Under the pieces are notes generated by a model, which was given only the letters and a program-made list of their open reading frames with translations, ran no database searches and had not been told where the DNA came from. 64,000 nt of DNA from assembly GCA_910587795.1 (NCBI GenBank), contig CAJUNH010000001.1, positions 255,735-319,734 of the forward strand. The letters are read 5' to 3'. The stretch comes from an uncultured Christensenellaceae bacterium (lineage in GTDB: Bacteria; Bacillota; Clostridia; Christensenellales; CAG-314). This document shows positions 8,406 through 16,229 of this stretch, in pieces. The position numbers were made by a program, and so were the translations under genes. The first letter of the stretch is position 1. Every line of letters starts with the position of its first letter.

Positions 8406-8759
8406 TTACTGTAACTTTGCTTTGGCTGTTTGCGTAAGCTGAGTAAACGTTGTAGGATCACTTACGGCAATTTCAGCAAGAGACTTCCTGTTAAGGTCGA
8501 TATTTGCAAGTTTTAATCCATGGATAAGTTTGTTGTACGACAAACCGTTAGCCTTAGCCGCCGCGCTGATACGGGCAATCCAAAGACTTCTCATATCGCG
8601 TTTGCGAAGTCTACGTCCTACGTACGCGTAATTGCCGCTCTTCATTACCGCTTCGCGGGCAATTCGGTAGTTTGTGGATTTAAGTCCAAAATAACCTTTT
8701 GCGGCTCTAAGTATCTTTCTGCGTTTTTTAACTGCGTTTACACCACGTTTGATTCTCAT
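8406..8759 (-). CDS. rplT: 50S ribosomal protein L20
   Basis: 117 residues, full length. It begins MRIKRGVNAVKKRRKILRAAKGYFG and contains RDMRSLWIARISAAAKANGLSY, both diagnostic. L20 is needed early in assembly of the large subunit. In Firmicutes it also represses its own operon by binding the leader RNA of infC. The leader at 9517-9663 has the expected terminator, so that feedback is likely here. AAGGAGG lies 7 bases before the ATG. It lies 15 bases downstream of rpmI. Confidence 0.98.
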   Translation of the reverse strand: MRIKRGVNAVKKRRKILRAAKGYFGLKSTNYRIAREAVMKSGNYAYVGRRLRKRDMRSLWIARISAAAKANGLSYNKLIHGLKLANIDLNRKSLAEIAVSDPTTFTQLTQTAKAKLQ

Positions 8760-8774
8760 GATTTATCCTCCTTC

Positions 8775-8969
8775 TTAGTACGGCAACATACTCTTAATAG
8801 TGTTAGCCTTTGTCTTATCGACGTAAGCTGTGCTACGAAGGTTGCGTGTTCTCTTAGTTGTCTTTTTGCCAAGTTTATGGTTTTTGTTGCATTGCGCGCG
8901 CTTAACTTTACCGCTCTTTAAAACGACAAATCTTTTTTTAGATGCGCTATGAGATTTTTGTTTAGGCAT
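8775..8969 (-). CDS. rpmI: 50S ribosomal protein L35
   Basis: 64 residues, very basic, with the family pattern MPKQKSHSASKKRF at the start and HKLGKKTTKRTRNLR in the middle. L35 is a small structural protein of the large ribosomal subunit. Middle gene of the infC-rpmI-rplT operon, 28 bases after infC. Confidence 0.97.
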   Translation of the reverse strand: MPKQKSHSASKKRFVVLKSGKVKRAQCNKNHKLGKKTTKRTRNLRSTAYVDKTKANTIKSMLPY

Positions 8970-8997
8970 TTTGTATGTCCTCCAAGTGAATATTTTA

Positions 8998-9516
8998 CTA
9001 ATTTAACGGAGCAAGAAACATCGAGATGTTTCTGCCTTCCGTAACAGGCTGTTTATCGATTTTTGCAACATCGGCTAAAATTTCGGCAAAACGTTTCATT
9101 ACCTCTACGCCCTGACTGGCATACGCTTGCTGTCTGCCGCGCATGCGTATAGTAGCTTTAACCTTGTTGCCGTCTTTTAAAAACTTGCGCGCAATATTGG
9201 CTTTTGTATTTAAGTCGCCAACGTCTATCGTCATCGAAAGCCAAACTTCCTTAACTTCGATAGTTTTTTGATTGCGCTTCATTTCCTTTTCTTTTTTACT
9301 TTGCTCGTACTTATACTTGCTATAATCAATTATTTTACAAACAGGCGGTTGAGCATTAGGAACAATTTTTACCAAATCAAGCCCCTCGTCGTCGGCAATA
9401 CGCTGTGCCGCCGCTGCGGAATATATACCCAACTGCTGACCGTCGCTGCCTATCAAACGGACTTCTTTGTCCCTGATTTGACCATTGATTTGCAATTCCT
9501 TACTGTCTTTAATAAT
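8998..9516 (-). CDS. infC: Translation initiation factor IF-3, with an ATT start
   Basis: About 172 residues. IF-3 keeps the 30S subunit free and checks start-codon choice. The N-domain contains INGQIRDKEVRLIG and the C-domain contains EVWLSMTIDVGDLNTKANIARKFLKDG. No ATG exists at the right place. AGGAGG (9525-9530) is followed by three in-frame ATT codons (9519, 9516, 9513) and then KDSKEL. infC of E. coli and bacilli uses such a non-canonical start so that IF-3 can limit its own synthesis. I chose the middle ATT because its 8-base spacing matches other genes here; the first is also possible. Starting at the downstream TTG (9495) would lose conserved residues and the ribosome binding site. 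Confidence 0.93.
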   Translation of the reverse strand: MIKDSKELQINGQIRDKEVRLIGSDGQQLGIYSAAAAQRIADDEGLDLVKIVPNAQPPVCKIIDYSKYKYEQSKKEKEMKRNQKTIEVKEVWLSMTIDVGDLNTKANIARKFLKDGNKVKATIRMRGRQQAYASQGVEVMKRFAEILADVAKIDKQPVTEGRNISMFLAPLN

Positions 9517-9663
9517 AATCGTATCCTCCTACGGCAATAAAAAAGTGTGGTATAAGCAAAATATACCACACAATACTACACCCAATTTGGGCGTTTTAAA
9601 CGTATTAGCTTACCGACGAGCGCGTTTGCACGGCGGTGAGAAGCGGTACTTCTGCTTTATTAC
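9517..9663 (-). ncRNA. L20-type leader of the infC-rpmI-rplT operon
   Basis: A leader of about 145 bases between a consensus promoter and infC. It contains short helices (for example around CCCAAATTGGG) and ends in a strong hairpin with a T run directly before the ribosome binding site. Firmicutes infC leaders are known to be attenuated when L20 binds and promotes the terminator. The position, length and terminator fit; the L20-binding fold itself was not verified by modelling. Confidence 0.75.
9537..9571 (-). terminator. Attenuator hairpin in the infC leader
   Basis: On the minus strand GTGTGGTATA and TATACCACAC (perfect 10-base arms, 7-base loop) are followed by TTTTTTATT. This ends 7 bases before AGGAGG of infC, so it must be bypassed for the operon to be expressed. 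Confidence 0.88.
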
Positions 9664-9669
9664 ATGTAA

Positions 9670-9698
9670 ATTATACCAAACCGATAATTTTTTGTCAA
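9670..9698 (-). promoter_or_regulatory. SigA-type promoter of infC-rpmI-rplT
   Basis: On the minus strand, -35 TTGACA (9693-9698), 17-base spacer and -10 TATAAT (9670-9675), both perfect matches. Confidence 0.92.
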
Positions 9699-9798
9699 AT
9701 AAAAATTACAATCTTTTTTCAAAAAATCAATAGGTAAAATCTTATACTTTAATTATCGGTTCGGTAATCATCAATTCTTAAAACTTATATCCGCCCTA

Positions 9799-11715
9799 TT
9801 ACATATCGGCAGATTTTTCGGCAATTTCTTTGGCAAGCTTTGCCGTAAACTCGTCAAAGCTTATTACTCCCAAATCTCCTTTTTTACGGTTACGCACCGC
9901 AACTGTTCCGGATTCGCGCTCCTTTTCTCCCAAAACAAGCATATACGGAATCTTTTTAAGCTGCGCTTCGCGTATGCGGTATCCCATTTTTTCGTTACGG
10001 TCGTCAACGCTTGCGCGAATACCCAATTTAAGAAGACGGTCGCAAACCGAATGAGCGTAATCGATTTGACTCTCTGCGATGGGAACAATTTTAACCTGTT
10101 CGGGGGCAAGCCACAAGGGAAAAGCTCCCGCATAGTGTTCTGTTAAAATTGCAATAAATCTTTCGATACTGCCGAATACCACACGGTGAATCATTACCGG
10201 TCTGTGCTTTTCGCCGTCCTGCCCTACGTAAGTAAGATCAAAACGTTCGGGCATTTGGAAATCCAACTGAATAGTACCGCACTGCCAAGTACGTCCAATG
10301 CAGTCCTCCAAATGGAAATCGATTTTCGGTCCGTAAAACGCACCGTCGCCTTCGTTGATTTCGTAATCCTTACCCAATGTATTTAAGGCTCGTTTTAATG
10401 CATTAGTTGCCGTTTCCCACTGTTCGTCGGTTCCCATGCTGTCCTCAGGACGTGTAGACAGTTCCAAACTGTACTTAAATCCGAAAATACTGTAAAAACG
10501 GTCAATCAGCCTTACAACGCCTTCTATCTCGCTTTCGATTTGTTCGGGTGTCATAAAGATGTGCGCGTCGTCCTGCGTAAAGCATCTTACGCGCATAAGT
10601 CCGTGCAATGCGCCGCTAAGTTCGTGACGGTGTACCTGCCCAAGCTCGCCGACGCGTTCGGGTAAATCGCGGTAACTGTGCGGCTTACGTTTGTATACCA
10701 ACATTCCCCCGGGGCAATTCATAGGTTTAATAGCGTAATCGTCGTCGTCGATTTTTACAACATACATATTGTCCTTATAATGATCCCAGTGTCCGCTGCG
10801 GTGCCACAAATCCTGATTTAAAATCATAGGCGTACGTACTTCTTCGTATCCAGCCTTTATATGTTCTTCGCGCCAAAACGTTTCCAACTGGTTGCGCAAT
10901 ATCATCCCGTTAGGAAAGAAGAACGGAAAACCCGGACCTTCGTCAAAAATATCGAACAAGTCCAGTTCTTTTCCCAACTTGCGATGGTCGCGGCGTTTAG
11001 CTTCTTCCAGACGCATAATATATTCGTCAAGTTCGGCTTTCTTTTCAAACGCAGTACCGTAAATACGCGTCAGCATCTTGTTCTTAGTATCTCCGCGCCA
11101 ATATGCACCGGCAATGCTGGTAAGCTTAAACACCTTTAATTTGCCAGTAGACGGCATATGGGGACCTCTGCACAAATCAACGTAGTCGCCCTGCCTGTAA
11201 AGCGATACCGTGTCCGCATCCAACTCGCTTAAAATTTCCACCTTATACATATCGCCGTGCTTTTTAAACAACTCGATAGCTTCCGTACGGGAAATTTCTT
11301 CGCGTACAATGGGTAAATCCAGCTTAACGATATTGTTCATTTCGGTTTCGATCTTATCTAAATCTTCGGGAGCAATCTGCGCGCCCTCAAAATCTATATC
11401 GTAATAAAAGCCGTTTTTTATTGACGGACCGATTGCAAATTTAGCATTTTTCCAAATATGAGATATTGCCTGTGCCATTAAGTGAGCTGTCGAATGACGA
11501 AGAACGGTAAGCCCCTCCTCGTCTTTTAGCGTATGCACTTTATAGTTTGCGTCTTTATCTATAATTTTCGATAATTGACACATAACACCGTCAATCTCCG
11601 CGCAAACTGCATTACGCGCAAGTCCTTGCGAAATACTTTCCGCAACTTGCAAAGCCGTTACCGCTCCTTCAAACTTTTTAACGCTGCCGTCGGGCAATGT
11701 AACTCTAACAGACAT
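9799..11715 (-). CDS. thrS: Threonyl-tRNA synthetase
   Basis: 638 residues, full length. It charges tRNA-Thr and edits mischarged serine. The order is the TGS domain (SVRVTLPDGSVKKFEG), the editing domain with its HSTAHLMAQAI motif and the zinc-type site YVDLCRGPHMPSTG, then the class II catalytic core. Core motifs seen are PMNCPGGMLVYKR, LSGALHGLMRVRCFTQDDAH and GTIQLDFQMPERFDL. The anticodon-binding domain ends it. I chose the ATG at 11715, preceded by AGGAGG. Expression is governed by the T-box leader just upstream. Confidence 0.98.
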   Translation of the reverse strand: MSVRVTLPDGSVKKFEGAVTALQVAESISQGLARNAVCAEIDGVMCQLSKIIDKDANYKVHTLKDEEGLTVLRHSTAHLMAQAISHIWKNAKFAIGPSIKNGFYYDIDFEGAQIAPEDLDKIETEMNNIVKLDLPIVREEISRTEAIELFKKHGDMYKVEILSELDADTVSLYRQGDYVDLCRGPHMPSTGKLKVFKLTSIAGAYWRGDTKNKMLTRIYGTAFEKKAELDEYIMRLEEAKRRDHRKLGKELDLFDIFDEGPGFPFFFPNGMILRNQLETFWREEHIKAGYEEVRTPMILNQDLWHRSGHWDHYKDNMYVVKIDDDDYAIKPMNCPGGMLVYKRKPHSYRDLPERVGELGQVHRHELSGALHGLMRVRCFTQDDAHIFMTPEQIESEIEGVVRLIDRFYSIFGFKYSLELSTRPEDSMGTDEQWETATNALKRALNTLGKDYEINEGDGAFYGPKIDFHLEDCIGRTWQCGTIQLDFQMPERFDLTYVGQDGEKHRPVMIHRVVFGSIERFIAILTEHYAGAFPLWLAPEQVKIVPIAESQIDYAHSVCDRLLKLGIRASVDDRNEKMGYRIREAQLKKIPYMLVLGEKERESGTVAVRNRKKGDLGVISFDEFTAKLAKEIAEKSADM

Positions 11716-11763
11716 ATTAATCCTCCTTTTAAACGACATATCTTACTGTCTTTGTTTATTAAA

Positions 11764-11985
11764 TAAAAAAATCCCTATGAGAATATACCTCATAAGGACG
11801 AATATCTGATCCGTGGTTCCACCTTATTTGACGGCAATGCCGTCCGCTTAATCATCCCCACTGTCGCAAGGGAACGCGCATCTGTTCGAGTGGTATTTAA
11901 CGGTTTTGTTTGCGGCAATCTCAGCACCTGCCGCTCTCTGTATAACTACGTCCGTCAAACGTGTCTCAACCAATAATGTATTTAT
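11764..11985 (-). ncRNA. T-box leader of thrS
   Basis: A T-box riboswitch that reads the charging state of tRNA-Thr. On the minus strand it has AGAGAG at the base of stem I and a GCGGCA ... TGCCGC distal helix. The 3' side of the specifier loop carries ACC, a Thr codon, at 11892-11894. The T-box core GGTGGAACCACGG follows (11811-11823). The terminator hairpin CCTTATGAG/CTCATAGGG plus TTTTTTT lies at 11765-11798. Uncharged tRNA-Thr would pair with both the specifier and the T-box bulge and allow read-through into thrS. Confidence 0.95.
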
Positions 11986-11991
11986 GCAACG

Positions 11992-12020
11992 ATTATAACG
12001 CCGCAAAAAAAAAATGTCAA
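11992..12020 (-). promoter_or_regulatory. SigA-type promoter of the thrS T-box transcript
   Basis: Minus strand TTGACA (12015-12020), 17-base spacer, TATAAT (11992-11997): full consensus. It lies within the 60 bases downstream of the ytxC-like gene. Confidence 0.92.
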
Positions 12021-12034
12021 CTACTTGCAATAAA

Positions 12035-12787
12035 TTATTCTACGCAAACGTATTTCGGTAAAAACAATGTCTCCGCCATTTCGCAAAAATCTTGCGACGG
12101 TTTATTATGATAGTACACGGTGAGTTTAGACGGTTTAATACATATGATATTAAGCATTGCTTCTTCCTCTACACTGACGGATCTGGCAAGAGATTTTATT
12201 TTTGGAATCGATTTGTTATCTTTATTAAACAAGCTAAATCCGTCCGCATCCATACTAACAGACAGAGAGGATTCCTTTTCCGTCATGGATTCCAGCAAAT
12301 ACTGCAAAAACTCCGCTATCAAATCGTTATCGGTCAAAATAAAGCTGTTGTCGCTAACCAGTCTGGAAATATCTTCCCACTTACGTTTAATACGTGCCAT
12401 TTTAAAATTGTAGTACCCGTCAAGACACAATGTGGAACTGTCCGTCATAAGACGGGATACAAACTGTTTATCGTATTCGCTATCGAATATACATATGGTA
12501 TTTACTAACACGTTTTGATAGAAATTATCATAGTCAACGTCAAGCAGCCCGCGCATATAGACGTTTTTGTACCCAAGCGACAATGCGTCGCATACAGCGG
12601 AATTAACCGCTCTGCTCATTTGAAAACGGTATGCGTCGGCACAAGCCAAAGTATAGTAATTACGGTAATCGTCATTAAGTTCGGTAGAAATACCGTCTAT
12701 TTGACCGATCGCAGCTTCCATTTGCCCTTTAACGTAACTTAAAAGATGACCGTTTGATTTTTCGATATTGATTGTTTGTTCGTACAT
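12035..12787 (-). CDS. YtxC-like putative sporulation protein
   Basis: 250 residues, soluble, largely helical by composition, with no transmembrane segment or catalytic motif that I recognise. In Bacillus and many Clostridia ytxC lies directly upstream of thrS on the same strand, and YtxC proteins are of about this length. That position is the main reason for the call. Recognisable parts include an N-terminal half rich in Tyr and Asp (LNDDYRNYYTLACADAYRF) and a later acidic/aromatic LIAEFLQYLLESMTEKES. Function in the family is poorly known; it is listed as a sporulation protein because of its expression in Bacillus. Confidence 0.6.
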   Translation of the reverse strand: MYEQTINIEKSNGHLLSYVKGQMEAAIGQIDGISTELNDDYRNYYTLACADAYRFQMSRAVNSAVCDALSLGYKNVYMRGLLDVDYDNFYQNVLVNTICIFDSEYDKQFVSRLMTDSSTLCLDGYYNFKMARIKRKWEDISRLVSDNSFILTDNDLIAEFLQYLLESMTEKESSLSVSMDADGFSLFNKDNKSIPKIKSLARSVSVEEEAMLNIICIKPSKLTVYYHNKPSQDFCEMAETLFLPKYVCVE

Positions 12788-12906
12788 AATTTTAGTTTAT
12801 GCAAAAACAGTCTTCTTTATATTAACCGGACAAATTTTGTCATTTTATAAGATGTTTCGACGTTATAATTCCTTTAAAATTTTACACAAATAATACCGCA
12901 AGACAG

Positions 12907-13602
12907 CTAACTGATTTTAAGCGAATATGTCCGTTGCTTATCCTCGGCGCAAACCCGACGCGAATCGCGCATTTTTTGCAGCGCCGTATTGTATGCAAAT
13001 TTACTTAACACACTGCGCCCTTCGCCTTCCATATACTTTATAGTTTTATTTCTGCATTTTACCATAGCGGTTGCAATAAACCAGGCAACCGCCATATCGA
13101 CATAATAATTATTCCACAAACGTATTCGATCGAACGTTGTAAAAATATTTTCAATGTGATTATCGTCGATATAATTTGAAAGCAAATTTACCACTCCGTA
13201 CCGACACTTAAACACACTTATATCTTCGACTAATTTACAAAAATAATCGAAGTAAAGCGGCTTTTCGTCGTTAGTAATCTTTACTACCGAACAATCGCAC
13301 ACCGCCCAGTTTTCTATATTATCTGCAAATTCCGTAAGTAATTTTGTTTTTTTATCAAAAGGTAACTTTGCGGAAGATATTACAATGCCGCGCAGTAAAT
13401 CCACCTCGACAAATTTATTTACAGGCAGCGACAATACAAAATCCAACGAACACGACTTTGCAACCTTCCGTATAAACGTAACGGTGCAGCCTATCGTTTG
13501 AATTTTGGACTTTACTATGCGTTTGTTAAATTGATTAAACTTTGCGTCGCTGTTGTTTCGCAGATACCTTAAAAGCTGATTATAATCGTTAAATTCGTTC
13601 AT
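12907..13602 (-). CDS. AlkD-like DNA alkylation repair protein
   Basis: 231 residues. The all-helical, HEAT-like repeat layout and several motifs point to the AlkD/DNA alkylation repair family, whose members remove alkylated bases without base flipping. The central IENWAVCD (Trp and Asp around the active cleft) and the later LWNNYYVDMAVAWFIATAM match the family pattern of two conserved segments. The ends are basic. It stands alone between acpP and the ytxC-like gene. The exact substrate cannot be deduced; clostridial members of this branch are annotated only by homology. Confidence 0.78.
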   Translation of the reverse strand: MNEFNDYNQLLRYLRNNSDAKFNQFNKRIVKSKIQTIGCTVTFIRKVAKSCSLDFVLSLPVNKFVEVDLLRGIVISSAKLPFDKKTKLLTEFADNIENWAVCDCSVVKITNDEKPLYFDYFCKLVEDISVFKCRYGVVNLLSNYIDDNHIENIFTTFDRIRLWNNYYVDMAVAWFIATAMVKCRNKTIKYMEGEGRSVLSKFAYNTALQKMRDSRRVCAEDKQRTYSLKIS

Positions 13603-13740
13603 AATGTACGATTCCGTAATAAAATTTAATCTTACATCGCTAACTTTACCTTACCGTACAATTTTCAAAACAAGTACGGCGGCAGTAATTATCGTGTATA
13701 CGTTAAAAGGCAGCATTACTGCGGCCTTAAATTCTTGTAA

Positions 13741-13971
13741 TTATTTATTAGCTTCGATATACTTAACGATAGCCCCTACCGTAACAAGATCGTTAGCTAC
13801 TTCGTCGGGAACAACGATACCGAAATTATCTTCAAGAGACATAAGCAATTCCACCATATCCAAACTGTCTGCGCCTAAGTCTTGCACGATATTCGATTCC
13901 GCCGTAATTTTGCTCTTATCATCAATGTTAAGTGCTTCTGCAAGCAATTCCTGTACTTTTTCAAAAACCAT
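13741..13971 (-). CDS. acpP: Acyl carrier protein
   Basis: 76 residues, acidic. The phosphopantetheine attachment site is DSLDMVELLMSLEDNFG, with the modified Ser in DSLDMVEL. ACP carries growing acyl chains during fatty-acid synthesis in the cytoplasm. AGGAGG lies 8 bases before the ATG. No fab gene is nearby; the gene stands alone here. Confidence 0.97.
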   Translation of the reverse strand: MVFEKVQELLAEALNIDDKSKITAESNIVQDLGADSLDMVELLMSLEDNFGIVVPDEVANDLVTVGAIVKYIEANK

Positions 13972-14065
13972 TTTATTTTCCTCCTAGGATAGTGATATTA
14001 TATATGAAAGTAATAGTTTTTACAAGTATTTTAACAAAATTTAATAATTTTTCATACAATTTAGT

Positions 14066-14293
14066 ATGAAATGTACTAATAGCGGACGTTTTTTAAACGA
14101 ACAAACCTATCTTAATACCGTATGCAAAAGCCGCTGCCGTCCTCCCAAAAAAATGAAGCCTAAGGACGACTGTTATTTGGAATGCTGCTGTGACACCGGT
14201 TTCGGCAAGCTAACCGTACGGTGCGACAGACATTCAACGGGAATTTGCTTAGATATCGACAGAGGACGTCACTGCGATAAACACAAAGATTGA
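14066..14293 (+). CDS. Small cysteine-rich protein of unknown function
   Basis: 75 residues with eleven cysteines, including CKSRCRPP, a CYLECCCD cluster and paired Cys/His near the end (HCDKHKD). Its codon choice resembles neighbouring genes, and the GC content rises over the frame relative to both flanks, which supports coding. There is no obvious ribosome binding site. TTTACA (about 14017) and a TAATAA-like -10 end roughly 20 bases before the ATG, so the transcript may be leaderless. The cysteine spacing suggests metal binding or disulfides. I do not recognise a family; a chance open frame remains possible. Confidence 0.5.
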   Translation: MKCTNSGRFLNEQTYLNTVCKSRCRPPKKMKPKDDCYLECCCDTGFGKLTVRCDRHSTGICLDIDRGRHCDKHKD

Positions 14294-14389
14294 CAGACTG
14301 CAACACAGAAGACATTATAGTACTATTATTCTTTGCAAAAAACAACTATTATAAACGGTATAGTATTTATATCGTAAACAAATGTCATT

Positions 14390-14575
14390 TACTCAAAACA
14401 ATAACTTTTAAGCATAATACGATGCGATTCAAATCGAGAACGCTCATAAAACCAGTAATTAATATATCGTAAAACGACAATGTAAATCACAATTAAACGC
14501 ATTTAGAGTTTTATAATATAATTAAAAATCGTTGCATTCCGTTAAACTCAGTAAATTGCTTAATTATGAAGTAGC
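14390..14575. repeat. Palindromic intergenic repeat, locus A (about two units)
   Basis: Two copies of a roughly 60-80 base unit. Its ends are inverted versions of ACGATRTAATTAA and TTAATTATATCGT, with an inner segment like TTCCGTTAAACTCAGTAAATTGC. Units are near 14415-14472 and 14511-14570, joined by a linker also found at 53275-53330. Related arrays occur at 43690-43955 and 53206-53570. No gene is visible. Confidence 0.75.
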
Positions 14576-14590
14576 AAACAACGATACGGA

Positions 14591-14627
14591 GAAAAAATTA
14601 AAAGCAAGGCCGCAACCGACCTTGCTT
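14591..14627 (-). terminator. Terminator of the small gene at 14635
   Basis: On the minus strand AAGCAAGG and CCTTGCTT (8-base arms, 10-base loop) are followed by TTAATTTTTT. Confidence 0.85.
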
Positions 14628-14634
14628 AATTAAT

Positions 14635-14850
14635 TTACAGATCGTCCGCATCCTGTACGGGATCTGCATATTTCCCCCAACCTACGGGGTTGCCTGTGTA
14701 ACTACCCGATGGATCGCTTTCGCTTTCCTGAGCGGACGACTTAGAGTTTTTAGTCTTAGACTTGCCGCAAGATTTATTGCTGCAACCCTTAGTCTTGTTA
14801 CTTGTCTTAGTGTTACTTGTTTTTGTTCCTGTACTTTTTGTAGAATTCAT
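14635..14850 (-). CDS. Small Lys/Ser/Thr-rich protein with an acidic DADDL tail
   Basis: 71 residues. The first half is a low-complexity run of Lys, Ser, Thr and Asn with CSNKSCGKS in it. The second half turns acidic (ESESDPSGSYTGNP) and ends DPVQDADDL. AGGAGGT is well placed before the ATG, and a terminator follows directly, so it is a single-gene transcript. There are no membrane segments. I cannot name a family. The contrast between a basic N-terminus and a patterned acidic C-terminus suggests a structural or surface-associated small protein, but that is speculation. Confidence 0.75.
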   Translation of the reverse strand: MNSTKSTGTKTSNTKTSNKTKGCSNKSCGKSKTKNSKSSAQESESDPSGSYTGNPVGWGKYADPVQDADDL

Positions 14851-14969
14851 TTTAAGTACCTCCTACAAAATAGTTTTTACATTTACAAAAAAATTATTAC
14901 ATTGTACGCAAAATATTGTCAAACAAGTTTAACGTTATACAGCAAAAGCAAAAAATGCGATTAAGATAA

Positions 14970-15016
14970 AAAATAACCCGCAAAGAATTATGCAATAAAC
15001 AATTCCGTTACGGGCT
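14970..15016 (-). terminator. Terminator of the dcw cluster after ftsZ
   Basis: On the minus strand an imperfect stem of about 15 bases (AGCCCGTAACGGAATT with AATTCTTTGCGGGTT) is followed by ATTTTTTA. Confidence 0.75.
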
Positions 15017-15038
15017 ATAAAATTATTGTAATTAAATA

Positions 15039-16229
15039 TTATTTGCGCATTTTGCGAAGAAACGGAGGAATGCTCGGGTCCTCGTCAACTTCCAAATTAC
15101 CGCTAATAGGCGCATTGTTCTGTGAAGAAAAATACGACTGCTGCTGCGGTTGCTGAGACTGTTGCGGAGCGGAGGGACGCTCCAACGGAGATTGCTGCAT
15201 AGGCGTGCTTGCCGCATTGTTACGCTGAATATTCGTTGCGGCAACGTGCGTGGCAGCCTCGCTGCTGAAAAAAGCGGCTTTTTCGTCTCCCTTACCGGAA
15301 AATCCCGTAGCAATCAAAGTTACCTGCACTTCGTCCTTTAAATTTTCGTCAAAGCCAACGCCGAACAACACGTTTGCATCCGGCGAAATAACTTGGCGCA
15401 CAAGGTTAAGTCCTACGCCGACTTCGTCTAACGACAAGTCCGCACCGCCGCGGAAATTTACTATCAAAGACGCCGCGCCCTGAATGGTAGTTTCCAATAG
15501 CGGCGAATATACCGCTTTGCGTATAGCGTCGATGGTTTTATTTTTTCCTTTACCCTCGCCGACTCCCATATGCGCCATACCGCTATTACGCATTACGCAT
15601 TTTACGTCCGCTAAGTCCAAATTAATTTGTCCGTCTTGCACGACTATATCTGTTATTCCGCGTATACCTTGCTGAAGAATTTCATCCGCCTTTGTAAACG
15701 CCTCCATAATAGAGCAATTCTTTTCGCGATTAAGTTTTTCATTTTGTACTATTACCAGCGCGTCGACGTTTCCCTTTAAATTTTCGATGCCCAGTTCCGC
15801 ATTCTTCATACGGCGAACGCCTTCAAAATTAAAAGGTTTTGTTACGACGGCAATAGTTAAAATTTCCAATTCGCGCGCAATCTGCGCAACAACGGGAGCA
15901 GCTCCCGTACCGGTACCGCCGCCCATACCCGCGGCAATAAACAACAAGTCTGCGCCTTGCAGCGCGGCTTGTATTGCCTCTTTGCTTTCCAATGCCGCCG
16001 CTTTTCCGATTTCCGGATTGGCTCCTGCGCCTAATCCTTTTGTAAGCTTTTCGCCTATCGCCATCTTTTTAGCGGTTATTTTAGACAACGCCTGTTGGTC
16101 GGTATTTAACGCCAAAAACTCTACGTTAGTTATGCCTGCCTTTACCATAGAGTTGACAGCATTTCCGCCGCCGCCGCCAACACCGACAATCATTATTTTA
16201 GCTATGCTACCCGTCGTAGAATTGTTCAT
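15039..16229 (-). CDS. ftsZ: Cell division GTPase FtsZ
   Basis: 396 residues. FtsZ is the tubulin-like protein that forms the division ring. The GTP-binding signature GGGTGTGAAP is present, with VGVGGGGGNAVN at the N-terminus and the T7-loop region NLDLADVKCVM. A Gln/Ser-rich linker (residues 335-375) leads to the conserved C-terminal peptide DPSIPPFLRKMRK, which binds FtsA and other partners. Last gene of the dcw cluster. Its start codon overlaps the ftsA stop (TAATG), so the two are translationally coupled. Confidence 0.98.
   Translation of the reverse strand: MNNSTTGSIAKIMIVGVGGGGGNAVNSMVKAGITNVEFLALNTDQQALSKITAKKMAIGEKLTKGLGAGANPEIGKAAALESKEAIQAALQGADLLFIAAGMGGGTGTGAAPVVAQIARELEILTIAVVTKPFNFEGVRRMKNAELGIENLKGNVDALVIVQNEKLNREKNCSIMEAFTKADEILQQGIRGITDIVVQDGQINLDLADVKCVMRNSGMAHMGVGEGKGKNKTIDAIRKAVYSPLLETTIQGAASLIVNFRGGADLSLDEVGVGLNLVRQVISPDANVLFGVGFDENLKDEVQVTLIATGFSGKGDEKAAFFSSEAATHVAATNIQRNNAASTPMQQSPLERPSAPQQSQQPQQQSYFSSQNNAPISGNLEVDEDPSIPPFLRKMRK

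Noticed and set aside
13604..13987. Open frame opposite acpP on the plus strand
   Set aside because: It lies across the intact acpP gene in antisense, has no ribosome binding site and no family pattern.
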